From assembly GCF_034440735.1 (NCBI RefSeq), contig NZ_CP140098.1:482501-546500 (forward strand): 64,000 nucleotides of DNA. Direction: 5' to 3'. The translations under genes were made by a program, and so were the position numbers. Position 1 is the stretch's first letter; every line of letters begins with the position of its first letter. Positions 45,193-53,782 of the stretch are shown here, piece after piece. This DNA is from Deinococcus sp. AB2017081 (GTDB lineage Bacteria; Deinococcota; Deinococci; Deinococcales; Deinococcaceae). The notes beneath the pieces are model-generated. The model saw only the letters and a list, made by a program, of their open reading frames with translations, ran no database searches and was not told where the DNA came from.

Positions 45193-45792
45193 TCAGGGGT
45201 GCGGGGTGGCGTCCAGCACGCGCTCGATGCGGCGATCCGGGATGAGCCACACGAGCGCCACGGCGACCAGGGCCACGCCGGACGCCCATACGCCCCACGC
45301 GCCCAGCAGTGGGGCCATGATGGCGACCACGTACGCGACGAGCGAGAAGTTCCCCTTCGCGTCGGTGCCGATGGCGTCGGCGAGCAGGTGGTTCTGCTCG
45401 CCCGCGCCGATGATCGTGCGCACCAGAATGGTGTACGCGAGCGCGGCCATCAGCGCGACCACGCCGTACGCGGTCATGGGTTCCCGCGCGAAGTGCGACT
45501 CGCCGGCCCACCCGGACACGAACGGGAACAGCGACAGCCAGAACAGCAGGTGCAGGTTCGCCCACAGGATCCCGCCGGTCACGCGCCGCACGGTGTGCAT
45601 CAGGTGGTGGTGGTTGTTCCAGTAGATGCCCACGTACACGAAGCTGATCACATACGCCGCCACCTTCGGCCACAGCGCGCCCAGTTCCGACCACCCGTGG
45701 CCCTCCGGGACGTGCAGTTCCAGCACCATGATGGTGATGATGATGGCCAGGACTCCGTCGCTGAATGCTTCCATGCGCGATTTCGTCATCAT
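45193..45792 (-). CDS. TMEM175-family potassium channel-like membrane protein
   Basis: A 199-residue protein of the bacterial TMEM175 (DUF1211) family. The hallmark 'RMEAFSDGVLAIIITIMVLEL' in the first helix carries the FSD motif and hydrophobic gate residues. About six membrane helices follow (~45-65, 78-98, 110-130, 148-165, 168-188). Tetramers conduct K+. GGGAGGG lies 7 nt before the ATG at 45792. No neighbouring ion-transport gene. Confidence 0.9.
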   Translation of the reverse strand: MMTKSRMEAFSDGVLAIIITIMVLELHVPEGHGWSELGALWPKVAAYVISFVYVGIYWNNHHHLMHTVRRVTGGILWANLHLLFWLSLFPFVSGWAGESHFAREPMTAYGVVALMAALAYTILVRTIIGAGEQNHLLADAIGTDAKGNFSLVAYVVAIMAPLLGAWGVWASGVALVAVALVWLIPDRRIERVLDATPHP

Positions 45793-45868
45793 TCGCGTGC
45801 CCTCCCGCCTCCAGCATAGGGGGAGGTTCTGTGCCCCCGGCCATCCGGCCAGGGCCGTAGCCTGGGCC

Positions 45869-46327
45869 ATGCCCGCCGATCTGCTGCCCCTGCCCTTGAC
45901 CGGCCGCGTGCCGAACAACGCCCTCCCCGTGCGCGTCTACCGCGCTGCCCTGAAGGGCAGGACTCCCAGAGAGATCGAGGCGCACCTCGCCGCGCGCGAC
46001 TGGACAAAGGCGTGGCGCAACGGCATCTACCCCTTCCACCACTACCACTCGACCGCGCACGAGGTGCTGGTGGTCGCGCGCGGGCACGCCACGGTCACGC
46101 TGGGCGGCGAGGGCGGCCCGCAACTCGCGGTGGGGGAGGGCGACGTGCTGCTCCTGCCCGCCGGCACCGGGCACCGCAACGACGGCAGCAGCGCCGACCT
46201 GCTCGTGATCGGCGCGTACGCGGGCGGCCGGGAGTGGGACACCTGCCGCCCAGAGGCCACCGATCCCGACGCCGCCCGCGCCCGGATCGCGGGGGTGCCC
46301 GCGTGGACGCAGGAACCCGCGGAATGA
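45869..46327 (+). CDS. Cupin domain protein (YjlB-like)
   Basis: A 152-residue single-cupin protein. The beta-barrel metal site is 'FHHYHSTAHEVLVVARGHATVTLG' (His residues plus Glu) and 'LLLPAGTGHRN'. Function of YjlB-type cupins is not established. TAGCCT (45858-45863) is 5 nt before the ATG, leaderless type. Its stop overlaps the ATG of the HD-domain gene (ATGA), so the two are translated together. Confidence 0.87.
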   Translation: MPADLLPLPLTGRVPNNALPVRVYRAALKGRTPREIEAHLAARDWTKAWRNGIYPFHHYHSTAHEVLVVARGHATVTLGGEGGPQLAVGEGDVLLLPAGTGHRNDGSSADLLVIGAYAGGREWDTCRPEATDPDAARARIAGVPAWTQEPAE

Positions 46328-46917
46328 CCGCGCTGGCCGATCAGGTGGCCTTCCTGCTCGCATGCGACCGCCTGAAGGCCGTGACCCGCACGACCTTCCT
46401 GCACGACGGCACCCGCGCGGAGAACAGCGCCGAGCACTCCTGGCACCTCGCCCTGATGGCCGTGACGCTCGCGGAGCACGCGCCCCCCGGCACGGACGTG
46501 AACCACGTGATCCGCCTGCTGCTCGTGCACGACCTCGTGGAGATCCACGCGGGTGACCTGCACTTCGCCGCGCCCCCGGCTGAGCACGCCTCGCAGGCGC
46601 AGGCTGAGGATGAGGCCGCGCACACGCTGTTCGGCCTGCTGCCGGAGCCCCAGCGGGCCGACGTCCACGCCCTGCACGCCGAGTTCGTGGCCCGCGCTAC
46701 CCCCGAGGCGCGCTTTGCCCGCGCGCTCGATGCCCTCCAGCCCCTGCTCCTGACGTGGGGTGCGGGAGGCATGGGCTGCGCGGAGCGGGAACCTGACCTG
46801 ACCGCCACGCGCGTGCTGGCGCTGAAGGAACACGCCCTGCGGGACTTCCCGGCGCTGTGGACGCTGGCGCAGGAGGTCGTGGCGGGTGCGGTGGAAGCGG
46901 GAACGCTGCCTGCGTGA
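46324..46917 (+). CDS. HD domain phosphohydrolase (YfbR/HDDC2-like)
   Basis: A 197-residue HD hydrolase: 'ENSAEHSWHLALMAVTL' (first His), 'LLVHDLVEIHAGD' (His-Asp), then a distal Asp. This matches the YfbR/HDDC2 group, 5'-deoxynucleotidases that remove phosphate from dNMPs. Translationally coupled to the upstream cupin. Activity on dNMPs is inferred from family. Confidence 0.88.
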   Translation: MTALADQVAFLLACDRLKAVTRTTFLHDGTRAENSAEHSWHLALMAVTLAEHAPPGTDVNHVIRLLLVHDLVEIHAGDLHFAAPPAEHASQAQAEDEAAHTLFGLLPEPQRADVHALHAEFVARATPEARFARALDALQPLLLTWGAGGMGCAEREPDLTATRVLALKEHALRDFPALWTLAQEVVAGAVEAGTLPA

Positions 46918-47032
46918 CGCTCCGGGCCTCTCCGGCTGCTGATGTGACGCACCGCGTCCGCTGCCGCCGGTCTACCCTGGTCTCGAATCCTCACGTCAGC
47001 GTGGCCCGGCCGAGGAGGACAGGAGGTTGGGT

Positions 47033-47446
47033 ATGAATCGGATCGTTCTTTCCGTGCTGTTCGCGGCCCTGGCGGCATCCTGCGCTCGGCTCCCCGTGGC
47101 CAATGCGGTGACGGTGAACTTCGATCGGCCTGAAGCGTCGGCCACCGCGCTCAACACGTCCCCGTACCGGCGCTACACGGTCTACGTACAGACTGACCAA
47201 CTGACCCCGGAGGTCGCGGCCAGCGCGTCGCGGGCCACGCTGACGACCCGTTCCCGGTCGCTCCAGGGCTTCTTCTTCCCGGTCGCCCCGGACAACACGT
47301 ACTTCCAGTTCAACGCCGGCGATCGGTGCAGCCCCGACCTGATCGGCGAGAACGTCACCCTGGCCTACCAGGTCTTCTCGGCCTCCGGCGAGGTCATCGC
47401 CAGCCGGGCGGTCGTGCTGCCCCAGGTCATCCCCTGCACCGGCTGA
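47033..47446 (+). CDS. Small lipoprotein
   Basis: A 137-residue protein with a lipoprotein signal ('VLSVLFAALAASC', Cys at ~17), then a beta-rich domain ('RRYTVYVQTDQL', 'DNTYFQFNAGDRC', 'VTLAYQVFSASGEVIASRAVVLPQVIPC'). AGGAGG (47021-47026) is 6 nt before the ATG at 47033, which decides the start over an in-frame TTG at 47027. Function unknown. Confidence 0.75.
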   Translation: MNRIVLSVLFAALAASCARLPVANAVTVNFDRPEASATALNTSPYRRYTVYVQTDQLTPEVAASASRATLTTRSRSLQGFFFPVAPDNTYFQFNAGDRCSPDLIGENVTLAYQVFSASGEVIASRAVVLPQVIPCTG

Positions 47447-47459
47447 ACACGCCGGGCGT

Positions 47460-47825
47460 TCAGCCCAGGAACGACTCGACCTCCACCACGAAGCCGCCCG
47501 GCGCGTCGAAGTAGAAGGTCAGCCGTCCGTGGTTCTGCTGGGGCTCCGGCACGGCGTACCCGCCCTCCAGCAGCCGCGCGCGGATGGCGTGCACCTGCTC
47601 GGGCGTGTCCTGCAGGAAGCCGATGTGGAAGGACTTGGGGTACTCCACCGTCTTCGCGCGGAACATGGACAGCAGGAAGCCGCTCTCGTCGTGCAGGAAG
47701 GCCATGTGCTCGTTCACGGGCATGTCCGAGCGGGTGAAGCCGAAATACGTCTCGAACAGTTCGACGCACGCGGCCACGTCGGTGACGCTGAGGTTCAGGT
47801 GGTTGAGGCGCATGCCCTCTGTCAT
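47460..47825 (-). CDS. VOC (glyoxalase-fold) family protein
   Basis: A 121-residue vicinal-oxygen-chelate protein: 'LNHLNLSVTDVAACVELFETYFGF' begins the first beta-alpha-beta-beta-beta unit and 'FHIGFLQDTPEQVHAIRARLLEGG' the second, ending 'FYFDAPGGFVVEVESFLG' with the metal Glu. Could be a dioxygenase, lyase or resistance protein; the substrate is not readable. An ATG at 47813 is an alternative start and would still include the first strand. Confidence 0.85.
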   Translation of the reverse strand: MTEGMRLNHLNLSVTDVAACVELFETYFGFTRSDMPVNEHMAFLHDESGFLLSMFRAKTVEYPKSFHIGFLQDTPEQVHAIRARLLEGGYAVPEPQQNHGRLTFYFDAPGGFVVEVESFLG

Positions 47826-47956
47826 ACCCTGCCGGGGCGGCGGCGTCTGAAGGCACGCACGCAAAGCGGCGAGGGTGAAGGCCGGCTCCGCATCTCGTCA
47901 CCGCTGCGTGAAGCCGCGCCAGCACCAGCGCCGGCCCCGGCTGCCTACCATCGGGC

Positions 47957-48373
47957 ATGGCAAGTAAATCCCTGGCGACCCTGGCGAAAAAGATGCGCGG
48001 CCTCGACCTGTGCATGATGACCACCGTGACCAGCTACGGCCACCTGGCATCCCGCCCCATGAGCAACAACGGTGAAGTCGAGTACGACGGCACCAGCTAC
48101 TTCTTCACGTGGGCCGATTCCCGCACCGCGAAGGACATCGAGAAGAACAAGCACGTGCAGCTGAACTTCCGCGCGGAGAAGGGCTTCCTGTTCGTGGCCG
48201 TGCAGGGCGAGGCGACCCTGAAGGACGACAAAGGCGCCATGGCGGAGCACTGGCACAGGGAACTGGAGCAGTGGTTCAAGGAGGGCCTGGACACGCCCGG
48301 CCTGACCATGATCGAGGTGAAGGCCAAGCGCGTGAACTGGTGGGGCGAGGACGACGGCGAGATTGAACTGTAG
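47957..48373 (+). CDS. Pyridoxamine 5'-phosphate oxidase-fold (general stress) protein
   Basis: A 138-residue FMN-binding split-barrel protein: 'MMTTVTSYGHLASRPMSN', 'SYFFTWADSRTAKDIEKNKHVQLNFRAEKGFLFVAVQGEATL', 'HWHRELEQWFKEG'. It fits the general stress protein 26 group, which binds FMN or FAD but is not PdxH. TACCAT (47946-47951) is 5 nt before the ATG, leaderless type. It ends 3 nt from the convergent ATP-grasp gene. Confidence 0.88.
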   Translation: MASKSLATLAKKMRGLDLCMMTTVTSYGHLASRPMSNNGEVEYDGTSYFFTWADSRTAKDIEKNKHVQLNFRAEKGFLFVAVQGEATLKDDKGAMAEHWHRELEQWFKEGLDTPGLTMIEVKAKRVNWWGEDDGEIEL

Positions 48374-48376
48374 GCG

Positions 48377-49171
48377 TTAAGCGGGCTGCGCGTCGGCCCA
48401 CACGGCGCTGAACTGTTCCGCCGTCCATCCGACCAGATCCGACACCTGACCGTCCCCGATCTCCACGACGCGCCACATGCCATCCGCACGCCGGGCCACA
48501 TCCACCGAGAAGAACGGTGAGGAGATGCGCCCGGCGACCGTCAGCACGATGTCCGGTAGGGCGCGCCCATCCGCCGCGAAGGCGTGACCGTCCCGCACGA
48601 AGTACCGCGTCTCGGTGCCGGGCTCCAGGGCCTCGAACCGGCGCACGCACACGCCGCCCTCGATCTGCCCCCGGAACTGCTCCATGCGTGACATGAGTTC
48701 CCCGATCTGCTCCGGGCGGGTGATGACGCTGCCGTCCCCGGTCTTCAGGGACTTCACGTAATCCTTGACGAAGAACGCGTCCCACCCCAGACCGGCCAGC
48801 TGACCTTCCAGGCCGGTCAGGTCGCTGAAGCACACCGTCTCCGGCGTCAGCGCCTCCAGCAGCGGAACCCAGTTGGGGATGTGGTGCGCTGCCAGATATG
48901 CCGAAGGAGATGTGGCGAGGGTCGCGCCGGCAGCGGTGACGGCCTCGTCAACTTCGCTGTAAGCATCTCCGGTGAGCATCCAGCCCCGGTACAGCACCGT
49001 CTCTCCGGGCTCCAGCGCGGGACGGAAGCGGCGATCCGCGTCGAAGGCGAACGTGGACACGCCCCAGCCGAGGGCGGCGAACATCTCCGCCTGATCCGCG
49101 AACGCCTCGTCCGGCTGCCGGGCGGTGAAGTAATCGGCGGGAAACACGACGCGCCACGCTGCCTGGGTCAT
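48377..49171 (-). CDS. ATP-grasp domain protein (DUF4343-like)
   Basis: A 264-residue protein with an N-terminal pre-ATP-grasp region ('RVVFPADYFTARQPDEAFADQAEMFAALG') and an ATP-grasp core: 'AFFVKDYVKSLKTGDGS' (phosphate-binding Lys residues), 'VCVRRFEAL', 'ETRYFVRDG' and 'WRVVEIGDGQVSDL' (metal-binding Glu-Gly-Asp). Ligase substrate unknown. I chose ATG 49171 because TACAGT (complement of 49179-49184) lies 7 nt before it, the leaderless spacing. An in-frame ATG at 49180 would overlap that box. Confidence 0.82.
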   Translation of the reverse strand: MTQAAWRVVFPADYFTARQPDEAFADQAEMFAALGWGVSTFAFDADRRFRPALEPGETVLYRGWMLTGDAYSEVDEAVTAAGATLATSPSAYLAAHHIPNWVPLLEALTPETVCFSDLTGLEGQLAGLGWDAFFVKDYVKSLKTGDGSVITRPEQIGELMSRMEQFRGQIEGGVCVRRFEALEPGTETRYFVRDGHAFAADGRALPDIVLTVAGRISSPFFSVDVARRADGMWRVVEIGDGQVSDLVGWTAEQFSAVWADAQPA

Positions 49172-49186
49172 GCCTGTCACTGTAAA

Positions 49187-49218
49187 ACGGCCAGCCCCGC
49201 AGGACTGACCGCTCTGCG
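49187..49218 (-). repeat. Hairpin repeat, copy C (short)
   Basis: ACGGCCAG...CTGACCGCTCTGCG core shared with copies A (50402..50473) and B (51695..51769). It lies 15 nt past the stop of the Tat-SDR gene on the complement and can form a stem. Confidence 0.6.
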
Positions 49219-49232
49219 CTCGATGTGCCGGC

Positions 49233-50285
49233 TCAGGGCAGGGCGTTGCCGCCGTTCACGCCATAGACCTGTCCCGTGGCGTAGCTGCTCTCCTGCGACG
49301 CCAGCGTGACGTACGCGGCGGCGAGTTCGGCCGGCTGCCCGGCGCGGCCCATGGGGGTGCTCGCGCCGAACTGCGGGAGCTTGGCGGGATCCTGGCCGCC
49401 GCTGGGTTGCAGGGGCGTCCAGATGGGGCCGGGCGCGACGGCGTTCACGCGGATCCCGCGGGGGATGAGCTGCTTGGACAGCAGCTTCGTGAACGCGACC
49501 TGCGCGGCCTTCGTCTGCGCGTAGTCCAGCAGGTTCGGCGAGGGATCGTACGCCTGCTCGCTGGCCGTGACGATGATGCACGCGCCCGGCTGGAAGTGCG
49601 GGATGGCAGCCTTCACGATCCAGAACATGGCGTACAGGTTCGTCTTCATCGTCCAGTCGAACAGTTCGGTGGTCAGGTCGAGGATGGACGGCACCTGGTG
49701 CTGCCGGGCGGCGTTGCTCACCACGATGTCCAGCCCGCCGAGTTCCCGCACCGCCTGCGCGACGAGCGACTGGCAGAACGCCTCGCTGCGGAGGTCGCCG
49801 GGAATGGCGACGGCCTTGCGTCCGGCCGCCCGGATCAGCGCGACGACCTCCTGCGCGTCGCTCTCCTCGGCGGGCAGGTAGTTGATGGCGACGTCTGCGC
49901 CCTCCCGCGCGTAGGCGATGGCGACGGCGCGGCCGATGCCCGAGTCCCCGCCGGTGATCAGGGCCTTGCGGCCGGTCAGGCGACCACTGCCCTGGTAGGT
50001 CTTCTCGCCGTGATCGGGCACGGGCGTCATCTTGCTCGCCAGGCCGGGCCACGGCTGCGTCTGTTTCGGGAAGGGCGGGCGCGGGTACTGCGTCAGGGGG
50101 TCGCGCTTGATGGACTGCGCGGGCTGCCGCGTGCTCACGCTGGGCGTGACCGCGCCGCCCTGCAACGCCAGGGCCGGGGAGGCGAAGGTGGCGGCCAGCC
50201 CGGTGCCGATCTTGCCGAGCACGCGGCGGCGGGTGGACGTGTCGGGGGTGTCCGTAGGGGAGGGCGGGGTGTGGTCGTCGGACAT
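49233..50285 (-). CDS. SDR oxidoreductase with Tat-type signal
   Basis: A 350-residue protein. Residues ~1-55 look like a twin-arginine signal ('[24 protein letters not shown]'), followed by '[22 protein letters not shown]', which occurs before many YghA-type SDRs. The SDR fold has '[31 protein letters not shown]', 'VSNAA', catalytic '[21 protein letters not shown]' (Tyr-x-x-x-Lys) and '[15 protein letters not shown]'. AGGAG lies before ATG 50285. Sugar or aldehyde substrates are usual for the group. An exported SDR would need its cofactor loaded before Tat export. Confidence 0.88.
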   Translation of the reverse strand: MSDDHTPPSPTDTPDTSTRRRVLGKIGTGLAATFASPALALQGGAVTPSVSTRQPAQSIKRDPLTQYPRPPFPKQTQPWPGLASKMTPVPDHGEKTYQGSGRLTGRKALITGGDSGIGRAVAIAYAREGADVAINYLPAEESDAQEVVALIRAAGRKAVAIPGDLRSEAFCQSLVAQAVRELGGLDIVVSNAARQHQVPSILDLTTELFDWTMKTNLYAMFWIVKAAIPHFQPGACIIVTASEQAYDPSPNLLDYAQTKAAQVAFTKLLSKQLIPRGIRVNAVAPGPIWTPLQPSGGQDPAKLPQFGASTPMGRAGQPAELAAAYVTLASQESSYATGQVYGVNGGNALP

Positions 50286-50401
50286 GGGAACTCCTGTGGG
50301 GTGATGGCGGCGAACCGCGCGGGCGTCGGCCACCCGGATCTCGGGCTGCCCCACAGTGTGGAAATCGTTTTCGTCAGTCGGCTGATATGACGCTCAAGGC
50401 C

Positions 50402-50473
50402 GTGTTCATGAGCCTTTTTCAAAGTGACAGCCGCAACGAAGGGCGGCCAGCCCACCGGGACTGACCGCTGCGG
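50402..50473 (-). repeat. Hairpin repeat, copy A
   Basis: Begins GTGTTCATGAGCCTTTTTCAAAGTGA on the + strand in two segments and contains GCGGCCAG...CTGACCGC. It is nearly identical to copy B over ~70 bp. Located 11 nt past the stop of the alcohol dehydrogenase gene. Confidence 0.7.
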
Positions 50474-50483
50474 CCCGTGGGTC

Positions 50484-51599
50484 TTACGCCCGCTGCTCGC
50501 GCGTGATGGACGCCATGTCGATGACGGCGCGGTAGTGGATCTCCTCGTTCATCATGCGCTCGAAGGTCTTGTTGATGTCCTGGATGTCGATCATCTCGGC
50601 CTGCGCCACGATGCCGTGCTGGCCGCACAGGTCGAGCACCTCCTGCGTCTCGGCGAGGCTGCCGATCAGCGAGCCGGACATCCCCAGGCGCTGGGTCGCC
50701 ATGTACATGTTGTTGGCCGGTTCCAGCGGCTCCAGCGCGCCCACCAGCACCAGCTGCCCGTCGTGCGCCAGCGTCTGGAGGTAGGGATTGACGTCATGCC
50801 TGGTGGGGATGGTGTCGATGATGAACTCCAGCGTGCCCTTCAGTGCCTTCATGGCGTCCTCGTCGGTCGAGAGCACCACCGCCTTCGCGCCGAGCGTGCG
50901 GGCATCGGCCATCTTGTCCTCGCGGGTGGTAAACACGGTGACCTCTGCGCCCAGCGCTGCGGCGATCTGCACGGCCATGTGGCCCAGGCCGCCCAGCGCC
51001 ACCACGCCGACCTTCGTACCCTTCCCGACCTTCCAGTGCTTCATGGGCGAGTACGTGGTCACGCCCGCGCACAGGATCGGCGCGACGGCCTTGAGGTCGA
51101 GGTTCTCGGGAATCCGCAGCACGAACTGCTCGGTCACGACGATGTGGTCGGAGTACCCGCCGAAGGTGTTGCTGCCGTCGGCCTTGAAGGGGCCGTTATA
51201 CGTGGCGAGGAAACCGTTCTGGCAGTACTGTTCCTCGCCGGCCTTGCAGGACTCGCACTCCTGGCAGCTGTCGACCATGCAGCCCACGCCCGCCAGGTCG
51301 CCCACCTGGAAGCGCGTGACCTCCGCACCGACCGCCGTGACACGGCCCACGATCTCGTGCCCGGGGATACACGGCCACACGGTGTTGTTCCACTCGTCGC
51401 GCACCTGATGCAGGTCGGAGTGACACACCCCGCAGTACAGGATCTCGATGCTCACGTCGGTTGGGCCGGGCTCGCGCCGCTCGAACTGGATCGGCCCCAG
51501 CGGAGACGTCTTGTCCGGCGTCCCGTAGCCCACTGCTGGCGTGCCCTGCGCCCTGCTGCCGTCTGTCCTGACCTCGACTTCCTGTGCATAGCTCGTCAT
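50484..51599 (-). CDS. Zinc-dependent NAD(P) alcohol dehydrogenase (CAD/YahK type)
   Basis: A 371-residue MDR-family alcohol dehydrogenase. Catalytic zinc: 'CGVCHSDLH' and 'IPGHEIVG'. Structural zinc: four Cys in 'CQECESCKAGEEQYC'. Rossmann: 'VGVVALGGLGHMAVQIAAALGAEVTVFTT', in which a Thr at the strand end suggests NADPH. It resembles E. coli YahK and plant cinnamyl alcohol dehydrogenases, broad aldehyde reductases. GGAGG before ATG 51599. Flanked by hairpin repeats on both sides. Confidence 0.92.
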   Translation of the reverse strand: MTSYAQEVEVRTDGSRAQGTPAVGYGTPDKTSPLGPIQFERREPGPTDVSIEILYCGVCHSDLHQVRDEWNNTVWPCIPGHEIVGRVTAVGAEVTRFQVGDLAGVGCMVDSCQECESCKAGEEQYCQNGFLATYNGPFKADGSNTFGGYSDHIVVTEQFVLRIPENLDLKAVAPILCAGVTTYSPMKHWKVGKGTKVGVVALGGLGHMAVQIAAALGAEVTVFTTREDKMADARTLGAKAVVLSTDEDAMKALKGTLEFIIDTIPTRHDVNPYLQTLAHDGQLVLVGALEPLEPANNMYMATQRLGMSGSLIGSLAETQEVLDLCGQHGIVAQAEMIDIQDINKTFERMMNEEIHYRAVIDMASITREQRA

Positions 51600-51694
51600 G
51601 TGGCGTCCTCCTGGCCGGGTTCCCATGGTGGGTACGGCGTTGCCCTCATGCTGGAGTGCGCTCCTGCGACGACGCTGGGAGCACGCTGAACGTC

Positions 51695-51769
51695 GTGTTC
51701 ATGAGCCTTCTTCAAAGTGAGCGGGACAACGAAGAGCGGCCAGCCTACCCGGGACTGACCGCTCTGCGG
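51695..51769 (-). repeat. Hairpin repeat, copy B
   Basis: A 75-bp unit with the same blocks as copy A: GTGTTCATGAGCCTT, TTCAAAGTGA, CAACGAAG, AGCGGCCAG and CTGACCGCT. The last two blocks pair as a stem. It lies 14 nt past the sufD stop, so it may terminate the suf operon. Confidence 0.7.
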
Positions 51770-51783
51770 GGCTGCCTCGCGCC

Positions 51784-53136
51784 TTACGCCGCGCCGACCT
51801 TCTTGGCGATGATGCCCTCGATGTATTCCACGACGCTCTTGAGGGGCACACGGGTGAGCACGTCCTCCAGGAATGCCGTGACGAGCATCTTCTCGGCGAG
51901 TTCCCGGCGGATGCCGCGCGAGCGCAGGAAGAACAGCGCCTCCTGATCGACGGGGCCGGTCGTGCTGCCGTGCGAGCAGCGCACGTCGTTCGCGTTGATC
52001 TCCAGCTGCGGCACGCTGAAGTTGCGGGCCTCGCTGCTCAGCATCAGGGTGCGGTGCTTCTGGTACGCGTCGGTCTTCTGCGCGCCCAGATCCACCTTGA
52101 TCATGCCGCTGAACACGCCCACGCTGCGGTCGTCGCTGACGCCCTTGTACAGCAGGTCGCTGTGCGCGTTGGCGGCGGCGTGGTGCTGCAACGTGTAGTG
52201 GTCGAAGTGCTGATCCTCGTTGGCGAAGTACAGGGCCAGCATCTCGCTGTCGCTGCCCTGCCCGCGCAGGTAGCTCTGCATCTCGGTGCGCGAGAGTGTG
52301 CCGCCCATCGTCACGACCAGCGAGTTCAGGGTGGCGTCGCGGCCCACGTCGCCGCGCTGGCGCTGGATGTGCGTCACCCCCTTGCCCCAGTTCTGGATGC
52401 TGACGTACCGCACGCGCGCCCCGTCCTTCACGACGAGTTCCACCGCGCCGATCGCGTAGGTCTCGGGCAGTTCCTCGCTGTCCTGCTCGTCGATGAACGT
52501 CACCTGCGCGTTCTCCTCGGCCACGACCAGGGTGCGGGTCGCGGTGTACGTCCCCGCCTCGCTCATCACGCGGAAGCTGCCCAGCGGCAGCTCCACCTCG
52601 ACGCCACGCGGCACGTACACGAACGCCCCGTTCGTCCACAGCGCCGCCGCCAGCGCCGAGAACTTGCCCTCGCTGGGATCCGGCGACTTGCTGGGCGTCG
52701 TGCCCGGCGCGGCGATCGTCGTGTCGTCCGGCACCTCGGCCGGCACCACCGAGTACAGGTACTGCTGCACCTTGTCGGCGTGCTGCTCCACCGCCGTCTT
52801 CAGGTCGGTGAAGATCACGCCCCTGGCGGTCAGTTCCGCCGGAAGCTCGGTGCGGTACACCACGTCCGGGCCGTCCAGCACGAGAAACGCGCCCACGTCG
52901 GTGCCCGTCAGGCGATCCTGCACGCTCTGGGGGAGCGCCGACACGTCGGACACCACGTCGCGCTTGCCGTGCGGGCGCAGCTTCGTGAAGTCCACGTCCA
53001 CGCGCGTGTACTTCCACGCCTCCACGGACTCCGTGGGAATGTCCAGCGTGCTGAACAGCTCCAGCCCCGCCTGCCGCTTGCTCGTCAGCCACTCCGGGCC
53101 GGCCTGTAACGCGAGTTGATCGTTGAATTGGGTCAT
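51784..53136 (-). CDS. sufD: Fe-S cluster assembly protein SufD
   Basis: A 450-residue subunit of the SufBCD scaffold. Beta-helix core with 'GAFVYVPRGVEVELPLGSFRVMSEAG', the C-terminal 'NDVRCSHGSTTGPVDQEALFFLRSRGI' (conserved Cys-x-His near the cluster site) and helical end. Its ATG overlaps the stop of a PIN-toxin gene (ATGA), an unusual neighbour. AAGGAG, inside the toxin gene, precedes it. Confidence 0.94.
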   Translation of the reverse strand: MTQFNDQLALQAGPEWLTSKRQAGLELFSTLDIPTESVEAWKYTRVDVDFTKLRPHGKRDVVSDVSALPQSVQDRLTGTDVGAFLVLDGPDVVYRTELPAELTARGVIFTDLKTAVEQHADKVQQYLYSVVPAEVPDDTTIAAPGTTPSKSPDPSEGKFSALAAALWTNGAFVYVPRGVEVELPLGSFRVMSEAGTYTATRTLVVAEENAQVTFIDEQDSEELPETYAIGAVELVVKDGARVRYVSIQNWGKGVTHIQRQRGDVGRDATLNSLVVTMGGTLSRTEMQSYLRGQGSDSEMLALYFANEDQHFDHYTLQHHAAANAHSDLLYKGVSDDRSVGVFSGMIKVDLGAQKTDAYQKHRTLMLSSEARNFSVPQLEINANDVRCSHGSTTGPVDQEALFFLRSRGIRRELAEKMLVTAFLEDVLTRVPLKSVVEYIEGIIAKKVGAA

Positions 53137-53552
53137 TGTTGCTCCTTTTCGGCATGCCAGCTCTCGAGGCTCAGGCCAGTGATGCGCTGCATGTGTTTGA
53201 TGTTCCTTGTCACGAGGGTCGCCCCGAACGCCAGGGCCGTCGCGGCGATCAGGATGTCGGCGTCCTCAATCGGCGTGCCGCTGACCTTCAGATCCTGATA
53301 GATCTGCGCCGCGACGTCGTACGTGGGCAGGTTCGGAATCAGGATCTGGCTCTGCGCCACGATGCCCTGGAACGCCGCGTATTTCCGGGCCAGACGCGGC
53401 AGATCCAGCCCACGCTTGACCTCGTAGTACGTCACGGCGCTCAACGACACGCCGTGCCCTTCCCTGGTTGCCCCGACCCAACGCTTGATCACCGCCTGAT
53501 CGCCGGCCATGACCGCACTGATCACGTTGGTGTCGAGGCAGTACAGCGTCAA
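53133..53552 (-). CDS. vapC: VapC-like PIN domain toxin
   Basis: A 139-residue PIN ribonuclease. Acidic active-site residues are Asp7 ('YCLDTNVIS'), Glu in 'TYYEVKRGL' (~49) and Asp in 'IEDADILIAATALAFGATLVTRN' (~103-105). VapC toxins cleave tRNA or rRNA. It starts at a TTG overlapping the antitoxin stop (TTGA), as usual for coupled pairs. Its own stop overlaps the sufD start, tying toxin translation to SufD. Confidence 0.85.
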   Translation of the reverse strand: MTLYCLDTNVISAVMAGDQAVIKRWVGATREGHGVSLSAVTYYEVKRGLDLPRLARKYAAFQGIVAQSQILIPNLPTYDVAAQIYQDLKVSGTPIEDADILIAATALAFGATLVTRNIKHMQRITGLSLESWHAEKEQQ

Positions 53553-53782
53553 GACCTGTCCTCCGCCGTCCCGCTCCGCCACGGACGGTGTTCCAGATCG
53601 CGCAGGAGTTCATCCTGCTCTGCCCCCGGCAGCGGTTCGGCGAGCACGTCCAGCAGACGCGCCAGTTCGTCCGCCTGCGCGTGGTGCCGGCGCTGCTGGG
53701 CGTCCAGAAAATCCACGACCTGCTGGAACTCGGTCTCGCTCAGGGCGTCGAGTTTCGCTTTGGCCTCTTCCCTGGTCGTCAT
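53549..53782 (-). CDS. VapB-like antitoxin
   Basis: A 77-residue helical protein ('EEAKAKLDALSETEFQQVVDFLDAQQRRH') with an acidic, flexible C terminus ('EHRPWRSGTAEDRS'), as expected of an antitoxin that wraps a PIN toxin. It lacks an obvious AbrB or RHH DNA-binding motif. Its ATG overlaps the cupin stop (ATGA) and its stop overlaps the toxin start (TTGA). Assigned by position and size. Confidence 0.72.
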   Translation of the reverse strand: MTTREEAKAKLDALSETEFQQVVDFLDAQQRRHHAQADELARLLDVLAEPLPGAEQDELLRDLEHRPWRSGTAEDRS

